Shown piece by piece: positions 8,272-17,468 of a DNA stretch of 51,318 nucleotides; the first letter of the stretch is position 1; every line of letters begins with the position of its first letter. Made by a program: the position numbers and the translations under genes. A model generated the notes under the pieces. The model saw nothing but the letters and a program-made list of their open reading frames with translations. It made no database searches and was not told where the DNA came from. The stretch is from UBA4661 sp002405405. Lineage in GTDB: Bacteria; Bacteroidota; Ignavibacteria; Kapaibacteriales; UBA4661. Where the stretch lies: assembly GCA_036847245.1 (NCBI GenBank), contig DAIUAL010000005.1, positions 1-51,318 on the forward strand, given 5' to 3'.

Positions 8272-8691
8272 TTACCCTTGAAAATCAATACGTGTTACAA
8301 ACTTCGTTTTGATCGGCAACTTGTTTGAAGCTAAACGCATTGCCTCGACCGCTTTCTCTTTACTTACTCCATCAACCTCAAACATGATACGACCAGGGCG
8401 AATGACTGAAACCCAAAATTCTGGACTTCCTTTACCGCTACCCATACGCGTTTCTGCTGGTTTCTTTGTAATTGATTTATCGGGGAAAATCCGAATCCAT
8501 ACTTTACCGTCACGACGCAAGTAGCGGTTGATCGCAATACGCGCCGATTCGATCTGACGATTGGTTATCCAACCTGGCTCCATCGCTTTCAAACCAAATG
8601 TACCGAACGCAACTTGCGAGCCACGATAAGCTTTGCCGCGCATACGTCCACGTTGCGGTTTGCGATATTTTACTCGTTTTGGGATTAACAT
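8272..8691 (-). CDS. rplP: 50S ribosomal protein L16
   Basis: L16 organises the A-site region and the central protuberance of the 50S. The 139-residue frame begins MLIPKRVKYRKPQRGRMRGK and carries RRDGKVWIRIFPDKSITKKP, then the ETRMGSGKGSPEFWVSVIRP loop that reaches towards the A site. Length and rpsC-rplP-rpmC order are standard. Confidence 0.98.
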   Translation of the reverse strand: MLIPKRVKYRKPQRGRMRGKAYRGSQVAFGTFGLKAMEPGWITNRQIESARIAINRYLRRDGKVWIRIFPDKSITKKPAETRMGSGKGSPEFWVSVIRPGRIMFEVDGVSKEKAVEAMRLASNKLPIKTKFVTRIDFQG

Positions 8692-8723
8692 TGGTATTTC
8701 TCTCGCTTAAATTCTAAAGACTA

Positions 8724-9398
8724 TTACTTTCCGCGTTTTTCTGTCTTTGGAGCATCTTGATACAGCTGAGCTGTACCGATGATCTCACCAAGACAAATCC
8801 AAACTTTCACACCGATGGCACCATAGATCGTTTGCGCAGTTGCTTGTGCATAATCAATGTTTGCACGCAGTGTATGAAGTGGCACACGCCCTTCACGATA
8901 CTGCTCAGTGCGCGCAATGTCCGCACCACCAATCCTACCGGCACACATAACCCGAATACCTTCAGCACCCATACGCATCGTTGCAGAAACCGCCTGTTTC
9001 ATCGCGCGACGATACGAAATCCGTCCTTCAATTTGTTGGGCTACTGCATCAGCAACCAATTGCGCATCTAACTCAGGGCGTTTGATTTCATTTATAAGAA
9101 TTTTTACTTCTTTATCTGTCACTTTGCGCAATTCTTCTTCAAGCTGAGCAATTTCTTTTCCTGAACGACCAATGACAACACCGGGGCGTGAAGTCTTGAT
9201 TGTAAGACGAATTTGTTTTGCTGTACGCTCAACGATAATTTTTGCAACGCCAGCTTTCGACAGACGCTTTTGAAGATACTTTCGCACCTCCATATCTTCC
9301 GACAATTTTGAAGCAAAATTTCGACTTTCGTACCAATTGGCATCCCATGGACGAATAATGCCAAGTCTCAGACCTATAGGATTAACTTTCTGACCCAA
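8724..9398 (-). CDS. rpsC: 30S ribosomal protein S3
   Basis: S3 lines the mRNA entry channel. The 224-residue frame starts MGQKVNPIGLRLGIIRPWDA. It has the KH domain with the GRSGKEIAQLEEELRK motif around residues 77-92, and the C-terminal domain with CAGRIGGADIARTEQYREGR and HTLRANIDYAQATAQTIYGA. The end is a short basic tail. It follows rplV by 12 bp. Confidence 0.98.
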   Translation of the reverse strand: MGQKVNPIGLRLGIIRPWDANWYESRNFASKLSEDMEVRKYLQKRLSKAGVAKIIVERTAKQIRLTIKTSRPGVVIGRSGKEIAQLEEELRKVTDKEVKILINEIKRPELDAQLVADAVAQQIEGRISYRRAMKQAVSATMRMGAEGIRVMCAGRIGGADIARTEQYREGRVPLHTLRANIDYAQATAQTIYGAIGVKVWICLGEIIGTAQLYQDAPKTEKRGK

Positions 9399-9410
9399 GA
9401 TTCACGCTCC

Positions 9411-9752
9411 TTAATTCAGTGTTGACACAACAATGGTAATATGATTTGTCCGCTTACGAATGCGATATGCACGTCCCATTGGAGCAGGACTAATACGTTT
9501 GAGAACCGGACCCTGATTGACAAAAGCATCTTTAATAAATGCCTCTGCGGTACTAATCCCAAGATTATTGTTATTATCCAAGTTTGCGAATGCTGAACTC
9601 AACACACGACTTGCATCACGTGCAGCACGCTTTGGAGAGAACTTAAGAATTGCCATTGCTTGATCAACGCGTTTACCACGAATCATATCAATAACAAGGC
9701 GCATTTTTCTGGGCGAACCCGGTAAGAATCGTTTTGTTGCTTTAGCTTCCAT
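9411..9752 (-). CDS. rplV: 50S ribosomal protein L22
   Basis: L22 has a beta-hairpin in the exit tunnel that can contribute to macrolide resistance. The 113-residue frame reads MEAKATKRFLPGSPRKMRLV at the start and has the hairpin segment GPVLKRISPAPMGRAYRIRK, then RTNHITIVVS. I see no obvious deletion in the hairpin. It lies between rpsS and rpsC. Confidence 0.97.
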   Translation of the reverse strand: MEAKATKRFLPGSPRKMRLVIDMIRGKRVDQAMAILKFSPKRAARDASRVLSSAFANLDNNNNLGISTAEAFIKDAFVNQGPVLKRISPAPMGRAYRIRKRTNHITIVVSTLN

Positions 9753-9761
9753 TGTATATCC

Positions 9762-10046
9762 TTATCTACCCGTTTTTTGATCTTTACGATGTCCAGCATG
9801 ACCGCGATATGTCCGTGTTGGGGCAAACTCACCGAGTTTGTGACCTACCATATTTTCCGTTACATAAACTGGAATAAACTTATTACCATTATGTACCGCA
9901 AATGTATGACCAACAAATGAGGGAGCAATCATTGATGCTCGCGACCATGTTTTAATTACTTTCTTCTGATTAGCAACATTTAAGGAGTCAACCTTTTTTG
10001 ACAGCTTGATACTGATAAATGGTCCTTTTTTTAGAGAACGAGCCAT
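9762..10046 (-). CDS. rpsS: 30S ribosomal protein S19
   Basis: S19 forms a complex with S13 in the 30S head. The 94-residue frame starts MARSLKKGPFISIKLSKKVD and contains WSRASMIAPSFVGHTFAVHN and VGHKLGEFAPTRTYRGHAGH, which are invariant S19 features. It starts 12 bp after the rplB stop. Confidence 0.98.
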   Translation of the reverse strand: MARSLKKGPFISIKLSKKVDSLNVANQKKVIKTWSRASMIAPSFVGHTFAVHNGNKFIPVYVTENMVGHKLGEFAPTRTYRGHAGHRKDQKTGR

Positions 10047-10058
10047 TAATTTACCTCC

Positions 10059-10895
10059 TTATTTTACTCTTCTACGAAGAATGTACTTATCTGACTGATT
10101 ACGTTTCTTACGTGTCTTTAAACCTTTAGCCAATTGACCCCACGGTGAGCGAGGATGCAAACGACCACCACCCGATTTTGACTTCCCTTCACCACCACCC
10201 ATTGGGTGATCGATCGGATTCATTGCCATACCACGTGTTTGAGGACGAACACCAAACCACCGCATTCTGCCGGCTTTACCATAAGACACATTTTCGTGAT
10301 CACTGTTGCCAACAACTCCAATAGTTGCTAAACAGTTTACTGGTACAACTCGTACTTCACTTGAAGGTAATTTGATTTGAGCATACTTCTCGTCGCGTGC
10401 AACAAGTTGCACGGATGAACCTGCCGTGCGAGCAATTTGCCCACCTTTACCAGGCTTCATCTCAACATTGTGTATGAATGCGCCGACGGGAATTTTTGCT
10501 AAAGGTAGCGTATTCCCATCTCGAATTTCTGCAGTTGCAGAACTTTGCAATACATCACCAACTTTGATTCCGCCGGGAGCAAGGATATAACGCTTCTCTC
10601 CGTCTGCATAGCTCAGCAATGCGATGCGGCACGAACGATTTGGATCATATTCAATTGATACTACTGTTGCATCAATATCAAATTTGTTCCGCTTAAAATC
10701 AATAACGCGATAGCGGCGTTTATGCCCTCCACCTCTGTGACGCGATGTAATGCGTCCGGTGTTGTTACGACCACCTGTTTTCTTTAAGGTTTGAACAAGT
10801 GATTTTTCGGGTACCGACTTTGTTATCTCATCAAAGGTTGGAACAGAATAAAAGCGAGTGCCTGGTGTAATCGGCTTTAATTTTCTGATACCCAT
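10059..10895 (-). CDS. rplB: 50S ribosomal protein L2
   Basis: L2 is a primary 23S rRNA binder required for subunit association and peptidyl-transferase activity. The 278-residue frame has the N-terminal RFYSVPTFDEITKSVPEKSL, the RNNTGRITSRHRGGGHKRRY region and the near-active-site motif GVRPQTRGMAMNPIDHPMGG followed by GEGKSK, with the conserved histidine. A 70-bp gap separates it from rplW. Confidence 0.98.
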   Translation of the reverse strand: MGIRKLKPITPGTRFYSVPTFDEITKSVPEKSLVQTLKKTGGRNNTGRITSRHRGGGHKRRYRVIDFKRNKFDIDATVVSIEYDPNRSCRIALLSYADGEKRYILAPGGIKVGDVLQSSATAEIRDGNTLPLAKIPVGAFIHNVEMKPGKGGQIARTAGSSVQLVARDEKYAQIKLPSSEVRVVPVNCLATIGVVGNSDHENVSYGKAGRMRWFGVRPQTRGMAMNPIDHPMGGGEGKSKSGGGRLHPRSPWGQLAKGLKTRKKRNQSDKYILRRRVK

Positions 10896-10965
10896 AATTA
10901 ACTTTATAAATTTTCAATTAACGACTATTGCTTACGACTCTTACCGATGAATACCAGTAAACAGA

Positions 10966-11262
10966 TTACTCACCACCCATATCGAAGATGTCAATAGTTT
11001 GACCTGGCTTCAATACGATATATGCTTTTTTTGTTGCTGCAAATGAACCTGACATACGTCCTTTACGTGTAAACTGCTCTTTGCCACGAGGTTTCGAGTG
11101 AACAGTACGTACATCTACAACATTTACACCAAACTGCTTTTCAATTGCTTTACGGATTTGAATCTTATTCGCCGACACACTCACTTCGAATGTATAGCAA
11201 GCATTCTCTCCAAGCTTTGACGCTTTTTCACTTAGAATTGGGCGTTTCAATACTGACAACAT
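10966..11262 (-). CDS. rplW: 50S ribosomal protein L23
   Basis: L23 is at the tunnel exit and docks trigger factor and SRP. The 98-residue frame has MLSVLKRPILSEKASKLGEN, SANKIQIRKAIEKQFGVNVV and the positively charged loop KPRGKEQFTRKGRMSGSFAA. It follows rplD by 11 bp. Confidence 0.96.
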   Translation of the reverse strand: MLSVLKRPILSEKASKLGENACYTFEVSVSANKIQIRKAIEKQFGVNVVDVRTVHSKPRGKEQFTRKGRMSGSFAATKKAYIVLKPGQTIDIFDMGGE

Positions 11263-11273
11263 GATTTCTTACC

Positions 11274-11900
11274 TTATCCCTCAAATGAATGTACAATCGT
11301 ATCTACAGCACTGCGATGCAACAAGATTTTTTTGCTACCAAGTACATGGTATGCAGAAACTTTATCGGCGATCATAGTTGTCAGTTTATCGATGTTTCGA
11401 CTTGACAAGAGTACCGTATCATTACTGGTCGGAACCAATTGCAACACTTTTTCGCCTGACAAACCTAAATTTTTGAGTATTGCTGCAACTTGCTTTGTCT
11501 TAATCGAGGAAAGATTTAAATCTTCAACAACGATAATTGCATTTTCACGAGCGCGAAGAGAAAAGGCAGACTTACGAGCTAAACGGCGCATCTTCTTGGT
11601 CAATTCAACTCTATACTTGTGGGGACGGGGACCAAAAACAGTACCTCCGCCAACCCAAACAGGCGAACGCGAGCTACCCGAACGCGCTGTACCACGACCT
11701 TTCTGTTTCCAAGGCTTTTTACCGCCACCAGAAACCTCCCAACGCTCTTTTGTTTTATGCGTACCTTGACGCTGATGCGCCAAATACGATTTTACAGCCA
11801 AGTACATAGCGTGCTCGTGAGGTTCAACATTAAACACACTATCCGGCAACTCTACCTGACCACTCTTTTTGCCATCTTGAGAATACACATCAACCAACAT
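11274..11900 (-). CDS. rplD: 50S ribosomal protein L4
   Basis: L4 has a globular RNA-binding domain and a loop reaching the exit tunnel. In E. coli it also represses the S10 operon. The 208-residue frame has the tunnel-loop region KTKERWEVSGGGKKPWKQKG, then RGTARSGSSRSPVWVGGGTV and FGPRPHKYRVELTKKMRRLA. No S10-type leader hairpin is visible in the short region before rpsJ, so E. coli-style autoregulation is not supported here. Confidence 0.97.
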   Translation of the reverse strand: MLVDVYSQDGKKSGQVELPDSVFNVEPHEHAMYLAVKSYLAHQRQGTHKTKERWEVSGGGKKPWKQKGRGTARSGSSRSPVWVGGGTVFGPRPHKYRVELTKKMRRLARKSAFSLRARENAIIVVEDLNLSSIKTKQVAAILKNLGLSGEKVLQLVPTSNDTVLLSSRNIDKLTTMIADKVSAYHVLGSKKILLHRSAVDTIVHSFEG

Positions 11901-11911
11901 TTCTGAACCTC

Positions 11912-12535
11912 TTACAGCTTTTCGATTTCAACAATTGAATTAGGAGCACCTGGAATGCTACCTTTCACCAAAATCAAGTTTGACTCAGGCAAAACTTGCA
12001 ATACCTGCAGATTTCGCACTGTTCTTTGCACACCGCCCATTCGACCTGCCATGCGTGTACCCTTGAATACGCGAGAAGGGAATGATGACCCTCCAATGGA
12101 ACCCGGAGCACGAACACGATCTGACTGACCGTGCGTAGTCGAACCACCCCCACCGAAGTGGTGGCGTTTTACGACACCTTGAAAACCACGACCCTTTGAT
12201 GTACCAGTAACTTTCACTTTATCTCCAACGATAAATTCCGTTACATCTAGTACATCACCAATTTTTACACTTTTTTTAGCAAGAGAACGAAACTCTCTCA
12301 AGTGCTTTGTAAAAGGAACATTTGCTTTTGCAAACTGACCGGCAACCGGTTTTGTTACCTTACGCGCTTCTTGAGATTGAAAACCGACTAATACTGCGGT
12401 ATATCCATCTTTCTCTTTTGTTCTAACATTGACAACAGGACATGGTCCGGCTTCAATTACTGTACACGGTACAAATTCACCATTGTCGGTAAAGATGCTT
12501 GTCATTCCGATTTTTCTACCTAATAATGCGCTCAT
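11912..12535 (-). CDS. rplC: 50S ribosomal protein L3
   Basis: L3 is an early assembly protein that reaches the peptidyl-transferase centre. The 207-residue frame begins MSALLGRKIGMTSIFTDNGE and contains KGRGFQGVVKRHHFGGGGST, then THGQSDRVRAPGSIGGSSFP. The conserved glutamine methylated by PrmB in E. coli lies in this THGQ stretch. It ends 11 bp before rplD. Confidence 0.98.
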   Translation of the reverse strand: MSALLGRKIGMTSIFTDNGEFVPCTVIEAGPCPVVNVRTKEKDGYTAVLVGFQSQEARKVTKPVAGQFAKANVPFTKHLREFRSLAKKSVKIGDVLDVTEFIVGDKVKVTGTSKGRGFQGVVKRHHFGGGGSTTHGQSDRVRAPGSIGGSSFPSRVFKGTRMAGRMGGVQRTVRNLQVLQVLPESNLILVKGSIPGAPNSIVEIEKL

Positions 12536-12564
12536 TGCGTCAATTCTCCTTCGAATTCCTAATC

Positions 12565-12873
12565 TTAGACTTTAATCTCTACATCAACACCGGCAGGAAG
12601 CTCTAACCGCATCAGCGAGTCTACAGTTTTAGGTGTAGAGTTCAGAATATCAATCAATCGTTTATGAGTGCGGGACTCAAATTGTTCACGAGATTTCTTA
12701 TCTACGTGCGGCGAACGCAATACCGTATAAATTTCTTTTTCGGTAGGCAGAGGGATTGGTCCAGAAATCACAGCACCGGTTTGCTTAACTGTACGAATGA
12801 TTCTTTCTGCCGACTTATCAATCAAATTATGGTCGTACGATTTTAGTTTAATACGAATTTTATTTCTACTCAC
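12565..12873 (-). CDS. rpsJ: 30S ribosomal protein S10
   Basis: S10 is a 30S head protein that also binds NusB in antitermination. The 102-residue frame contains IRIKLKSYDHNLIDKSAERI, then GPIPLPTEKEIYTVLRSPHV and ESRTHKRLIDILNSTPKTVD. The start is GTG at 12873, with GGAG about 10 nt upstream. It opens the S10 run just downstream of the tuf terminator, 41 bp before the stem begins. Confidence 0.97.
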   Translation of the reverse strand: MSRNKIRIKLKSYDHNLIDKSAERIIRTVKQTGAVISGPIPLPTEKEIYTVLRSPHVDKKSREQFESRTHKRLIDILNSTPKTVDSLMRLELPAGVDVEIKV

Positions 12874-12914
12874 AGCCGATTCTCCGACAGATTTGGCAAA
12901 CTTATTTTACATAC

Positions 12915-12946
12915 AAAAGGGGCAGGGGGAAATCCCCCGCCCCTTT
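12915..12946 (-). terminator. Rho-independent terminator after tuf
   Basis: A GC-rich inverted repeat (AAAGGGGC-type arms with ggggg/ccccc cores and one bulged A) is followed on the minus strand by TTTTGTAT, directly after the tuf stop. It would separate the rpsL-rpsG-fusA2-tuf unit from the S10 run. Read-through into rpsJ is possible because no strong separate promoter is obvious in the remaining 41 bp. Confidence 0.85.
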
Positions 12947-12954
12947 GTAGTATA

Positions 12955-14163
12955 TTATGCAATAATTTTTGTTACGACACCTGCTCCAACTGTACGACCA
13001 CCCTCACGGATAGCGAAGCGGAGACCTTCTTCCATCGCAACTGTTGTGATCAACTCAACAGTCAAATTGTCAAGATTATCACCAGGCATCACCATTTCTG
13101 TACCTTCAGGTAATTCTACAATACCTGTAACATCTGTTGTACGGAAATAGAATTGAGGACGATAGTTTGCAAAGAATGGCGTATGACGACCACCTTCATC
13201 TTTGGTCAAGATATATACTTGCGCATTGAAACGTTTGTGCGGTGTAATTGAACCTGGTTTTGCAACCACCATACCATGCTGAAGGTCGTTTTAAACAACA
13301 CCACGGAACATCAAACCAACATTATCTCCCGCACGACCTTCATCAAGAAGTTTGCGGAACATCTCGATACCGGTCACAACTGTTTTCTTCAGGAGACCGA
13401 AACCAACGATTTCAACCTCTTCGTTGATCTTCACGATACCACGCTCAACTCGGCCTGTACCTACGGTACCACGACCAGAAATAGAGAATACATCCTCTAC
13501 AGGCATCAAGAATGGTTTGTCAACTGCACGCTCTGGTGTTGGGATATACTCATCAACAGAGTTCATGAGATCATAAATGCATTTCAAGCGAGCATCGTCA
13601 GTTGTTGCCGTAGAATCTGCACCTGCATCCAAAGCATGGAGAGCGGAACCCTTCGTGATTGGAACATCGTCGCCAGGGAAATTATATTTCGTAAGCAACT
13701 CACGAATTTCTAATTCAACCAATTCAGTCAATTCAGGATCAGCGATATCAATTTTATTCATGAATACAACGATACGAGGAACACCAACCTGACGAGCAAG
13801 CAAGATGTGCTCGCGTGTTTGCGGCATCGGACCGTCAGTAGCGGCAACCACAAGAATTGCACCGTCCATTTGAGCGGCACCTGTGATCATGTTTTTCACA
13901 TAGTCAGCGTGACCTGGGCAATCAACGTGTGCATAGTGACGATTTTCTGTTTCGTACTCTACGTGCGCTGTTGCAATGGTGATACCCCGAGCTTTTTCCT
14001 CAGGCGCATTATCAATTTGATCATATGCACGGAATTGCGCTTTACCTTTTTTGGCAAGTCCTGCTGTAATTGCAGCGGTCAATGTTGTTTTTCCATGGTC
14101 AACGTGACCAATTGTACCAATATTGACGTGCGGCTTATTTCTTTCGAATTTCTCTTTAGCCAT
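12955..14163 (-). CDS. tuf: Elongation factor Tu, interrupted by an in-frame TAA
   Basis: EF-Tu delivers aminoacyl-tRNA to the ribosome. Residues 1-290 have the G-domain motifs GHVDHGKTT, DCPGHADYVKNM, NKID and GSALHALD, then domain 2 up to GLMFRGVV. The next codon is TAA (13291-13293). The same frame continues as NDLQHGMVVAKPGSITPHKR and runs 112 residues to FAIREGGRTVGAGVVTKIIA, a complete domain 3. Ignoring the stop gives 402 residues, close to the normal length, and homologues have a lysine or similar polar residue at this position (AAA to TAA is one base). An AAGGAG site precedes the ATG. A second tuf elsewhere, a sequence error, or read-through are the alternatives. Confidence 0.93.
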
Positions 14164-14205
14164 TGCTAAAGCTCCTTACAATGAGGTTTGAATAAAAAGA
14201 ATGGG

Positions 14206-16278
14206 TTAACTAAAACTTGCACTTTCTAATGGAATTTTATCTGCCTTACTATAACCATGAAATTTCATAGAAAACGACGCTCTACCCTGACTAAGGGAAC
14301 GAAGTTTTGTCACATAACCGAATGTTTCCGACAACGGTATCTCGACTTGGACAACCTGAACATCTTTCTTCTGCTCTATTCCTAAAATTTTACTTCTGCG
14401 CGCTGTTAAATCACCAATTACATCACCCACATAATCCATCGGGGTAGTTACTTCCATCAAAAACGTTGGCTCGAGCAACTGTGGGCGTGCCCCACGAAAA
14501 GCATCTCTCACTGCACCAATCGTTGCAATCTTATACGCAACTTCAACAGAGTCTTGTTCTCGAAATTCTGCATCATAAACATTGATTTTTACATCAGTTA
14601 CCGGATATCCAGCAATCGGTCCATTATATAATGCTTCGCGCGCTGCTTGCTGAATTGCATCAACAATTTTTTTAGGCAATACATCATTACTCAAACTTAC
14701 CGTAACTATGTTACCTTCTCCTCTTTGACTTGGCACAACTTCCAGCGAAACTGCCCCGAACTGATTTTTTCCGGCAACTTGCCGCTCAAAAACTTGTGTT
14801 TTCTTTACAGAAGTCAAAACTGTTTCGCGGTACGAAACTTGAGGCTTACCAATATTTACTGCTACATTGAAATCTCTTTGCAATCGATCGGCAATAATTT
14901 CAAGGTGAAGTTCACCAACACCACTAATTATTGTTTGTGCTGACTCTTCATCTACTTTATAGACGAAGGTTGGATCTTCATCAGACAATCTTTTCAGTGC
15001 TTCAGACAATTTATCTTGATCGGCTAGGGTCTTTGGCTCAATTGCCTGATTAATAACTGGCTCAGCAAAATGTATACTCTCAAAGAGTACTGACGATTCT
15101 ACATCACAAACAGTTTCACCTGTTTTTGTCAGTTTCAGACCAACAAGCGCGACAATATCACCTGTACGTGCCTCAGCTACGTCTTCTCTATGATTGGCAT
15201 GCACTCTTAAGATTCGCATCACACGTTCTTTTTTTCCCAAAGAAGCATTAAAGACTTGATCTCCTGTGCGAAGAACTCCTGAATATACACGCAGGAACAC
15301 CAAACGCCCTACAAATGGATCACTTACAACTTTGTACACTAAACCAGAAAAGGGAGCCTCGTCGGAGGGAATGCGATCAACGACTACTGTAGATTCGGTA
15401 GAGTGACCACGCACTACACCTCGATCAAGAGGTGACGGTAGATAACGAACTACACCATCTAGCAACTGATGTATTCCTTTATTTTTGAAGGATGCACCGC
15501 AGAAGACCGGAACAATATCTGATCTCATACATGCAGTGCGTATAGCCAGAATAATTTCTTTATCCGACAACTCACCTTCAAGAAAGAACTTTTCCATAAG
15601 TTCATCATTAACTTCAGCAGCAGCCTCTACTAGCTGGTCCCTACAAGCCTTGGCTTTGTCAATATATTCTTCGGGAATTTCTACTTCCTGAAAGTTAACA
15701 ACCTCATCGTCTTGGCTACCGTACTTATGAAACTTCATGGAGAGCAAATCAATAACTCCTTCAAAGTTTTCACTTTCCCCCACCGGAATCTGCATCATAA
15801 CAGGTCGCGCTGAAAGCTTTTCGCGAATTTGTTCAACAACAGATTCAAAGTTTGCCCCAACTCGATCCATTTTATTGACAAAAGCAAGGCGGGGTACCGA
15901 GTATTCTTTTGCTTGACGCCAAACTGTTTCTGATTGCGGCTGAACTCCACCAACAGCGCAGAAAACAGCAATGGCACCATCCAAAATGCGAAGAGAGCGC
16001 TGTACTTCAACAGTAAAGTCAACATGACCCGGCGTATCAACAATATTGATCTGACATCCTTTCCAATAACAAGTAGTTGCAGCAGAAGTAATTGTGATAC
16101 CTCTTTCACGCTCTTGGATCATGTAATCCATAACGGCAGTGCCGTAATGAACTTCTCCAAGCTTATGAACTACGCCTGTAAAAAAGAGAATGCGCTCAGT
16201 TGTTGTTGTTTTTCCGGCATCGATGTGAGCCATAATTCCAATATTTCGCAAACTATCGAGCGATTGAGAACGGCTCAT
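14206..16278 (-). CDS. fusA: Elongation factor G paralogue, spd/mitochondrial EFG2-like
   Basis: This 690-residue translational GTPase has the P-loop AHIDAGKTTTTERIL, switch II DTPGHVDFTVEVQRS and NKMD, so the GTPase is intact. Domain IV departs from a translocase. It lacks the GG(S/R)GQ and GGVIPxEYIPA motifs and instead reads QVAGKNQFGAVSLEVV and VLPKKIVDAIQQAAREALYN, a pattern I recognise from spirochaete and mitochondrial EFG2 (ribosome recycling with RRF). It occupies the canonical fusA slot between rpsG and tuf, although the other EF-G, at 17469, looks like the translocase. The class assignment is from motif comparison. Confidence 0.9.
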   Translation of the reverse strand: MSRSQSLDSLRNIGIMAHIDAGKTTTTERILFFTGVVHKLGEVHYGTAVMDYMIQERERGITITSAATTCYWKGCQINIVDTPGHVDFTVEVQRSLRILDGAIAVFCAVGGVQPQSETVWRQAKEYSVPRLAFVNKMDRVGANFESVVEQIREKLSARPVMMQIPVGESENFEGVIDLLSMKFHKYGSQDDEVVNFQEVEIPEEYIDKAKACRDQLVEAAAEVNDELMEKFFLEGELSDKEIILAIRTACMRSDIVPVFCGASFKNKGIHQLLDGVVRYLPSPLDRGVVRGHSTESTVVVDRIPSDEAPFSGLVYKVVSDPFVGRLVFLRVYSGVLRTGDQVFNASLGKKERVMRILRVHANHREDVAEARTGDIVALVGLKLTKTGETVCDVESSVLFESIHFAEPVINQAIEPKTLADQDKLSEALKRLSDEDPTFVYKVDEESAQTIISGVGELHLEIIADRLQRDFNVAVNIGKPQVSYRETVLTSVKKTQVFERQVAGKNQFGAVSLEVVPSQRGEGNIVTVSLSNDVLPKKIVDAIQQAAREALYNGPIAGYPVTDVKINVYDAEFREQDSVEVAYKIATIGAVRDAFRGARPQLLEPTFLMEVTTPMDYVGDVIGDLTARRSKILGIEQKKDVQVVQVEIPLSETFGYVTKLRSLSQGRASFSMKFHGYSKADKIPLESASFS

Positions 16279-16326
16279 AACAGATACTCACGCATTAGTA
16301 AAATTTTCAAAGAACACAACTACACA

Positions 16327-16794
16327 TTACCAACGGAAATGCGCAAACGCCTTATTTGCTTCAGCCATGCGGTGAACATCATCACGTTTTTTGACAGAAG
16401 CACCTTCACCGTTTGATGCGGCAATCAACTCATTAGCCAACTTTGACGCCATCGACTTGTCGCGACGCGAAAAGGCAGCATCTTTCAACCAACGAATTGC
16501 GAGCGCAATTTTTCGACGCTCAGGCACCTCTGAAGGCACCTGATATGTTGCACCACCAACACGACGAGCACGAACCTCTACTGCCGGCGATACATTTGAC
16601 AATGCTTTCTTGAAAACTTCTAATTCGTCATTGTTAGTTTTTTCACGCACTATATCAAGAGCGGCATACAATAACTTTTGGGCAGTTAATTTACCACCGC
16701 TCAACATTAACTTGTTGATAAATTTTGTAACAACAACATCTTGGTATTTTGGATCAGGATCAACCGGACGACGGACTGGTTTTGCTTTTCTCAT
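16327..16794 (-). CDS. rpsG: 30S ribosomal protein S7
   Basis: S7 nucleates the 30S head and lies at the E site. The 155-residue frame begins MRKAKPVRRPVDPDPKYQDV and has KFINKLMLSGGKLTAQKLLY, then EVRARRVGGATYQVPSEVPE and the C-terminal KRDDVHRMAEANKAFAHFRW, all typical. It lies between rpsL and fusA2. Confidence 0.98.
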   Translation of the reverse strand: MRKAKPVRRPVDPDPKYQDVVVTKFINKLMLSGGKLTAQKLLYAALDIVREKTNNDELEVFKKALSNVSPAVEVRARRVGGATYQVPSEVPERRKIALAIRWLKDAAFSRRDKSMASKLANELIAASNGEGASVKKRDDVHRMAEANKAFAHFRW

Positions 16795-16851
16795 GATACT
16801 ATACTTTACGTTAAAAATGTCCTTAGGATCTATTCAAACTTACTTCTTACC

Positions 16852-17250
16852 TTACCCTGCCGGAGCCACGGGCTGACCTGGCTTTGGTCTTTTTGCGCCA
16901 TATTTTGAGCGGGCTTGCTTACGATCTTTGACACCTTGGGTATCTGCAGCACCACGAACAATATGATAACGCACACCCGGCAAATCCTTTACGCGACCAC
17001 CACGAATAAGAACGATTGAGTGCTCTTGAAGATTATGACCTTCACCCGGAATGTACGCAGTTACTTCAATTTGATTAGTCAAGCGAACACGGGCAACCTT
17101 GCGGAGAGCTGAATTCGGCTTCTTTGGTGTTGTTGTATACACGCGCGTACAAACCCCACGTCTTTGAGGACATGCCTGCAACGCAGGAGACTTACTTTTT
17201 TCTACGAGAACCGTTCTTCCCTTCCGAATCAATTGATTAATTGTAGGCAC
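16852..17250 (-). CDS. rpsL: 30S ribosomal protein S12
   Basis: S12 monitors codon-anticodon pairing in the decoding centre. The 132-residue frame starts with GTG (PTINQLIRKGRTVLVEKSKS) and has both decoding loops, TTPKKPNSALRKVARVRLTN and GGRVKDLPGVRYHIVRGAAD. The lysines at the classical streptomycin-resistance positions are unmutated. A promoter lies about 60 bp upstream. Confidence 0.98.
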   Translation of the reverse strand: MPTINQLIRKGRTVLVEKSKSPALQACPQRRGVCTRVYTTTPKKPNSALRKVARVRLTNQIEVTAYIPGEGHNLQEHSIVLIRGGRVKDLPGVRYHIVRGAADTQGVKDRKQARSKYGAKRPKPGQPVAPAG

Positions 17251-17307
17251 GTACTACTCCGAATAAAATTATTGCTACTGTACTTTTGATTTTTGAATAA
17301 GACTGCT

Positions 17308-17336
17308 AAAATACATTTTTTCGCAATATCAGTCAA
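17308..17336 (-). promoter_or_regulatory. Probable promoter of the rpsL-rpsG-fusA2-tuf unit
   Basis: On the minus strand TTGACT (17336-17331) and TATTTT (17313-17308) are separated by exactly 17 bp. The -10 extends to TATTTTAG, one base from the Bacteroidota TAnnTTTG form. It sits between the fusA1 terminator and the rpsL start, about 58 bp upstream of the GTG. Confidence 0.55.
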
Positions 17337-17386
17337 GTGTTTTAAATTCAAACACTTATCATCAAGTTTTTTCTTCTTGTCGAGGG

Positions 17387-17429
17387 AAGAAAAGCCACGC
17401 GTTTGAGCAACTTGGCGACACGTGGCTTT
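17387..17429 (-). terminator. Rho-independent terminator after fusA1
   Basis: Arms AAAGCCACGTG and CGCGTGGCTTT pair with a single mismatch around a 17-nt loop and are followed on the minus strand by TTCTTCC. It begins 40 bp after the fusA1 stop, so fusA1 is probably a separate transcript from rpsL. Confidence 0.7.
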
Positions 17430-17468
17430 ACTTCGAACCATCACGCACTCATTGTGCGAAAGGAATAA

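Noticed and set aside
10896..10965. Regulatory element in the rplB-rplW gap
   Set aside because: The 70 bp hold no clear inverted repeat or promoter.
11332..11769. Long plus-strand open frame opposite rplD (and similar ones opposite secY, rpsE, tuf, fusA and the kinases)
   Set aside because: These lie antisense to conserved genes, have no family features and reflect codon bias of the real strand.
17229..17444. Minus-strand frame between fusA1 and rpsL
   Set aside because: It contains the fusA1 terminator and the rpsL promoter and overlaps the rpsL start; composition is not protein-like.
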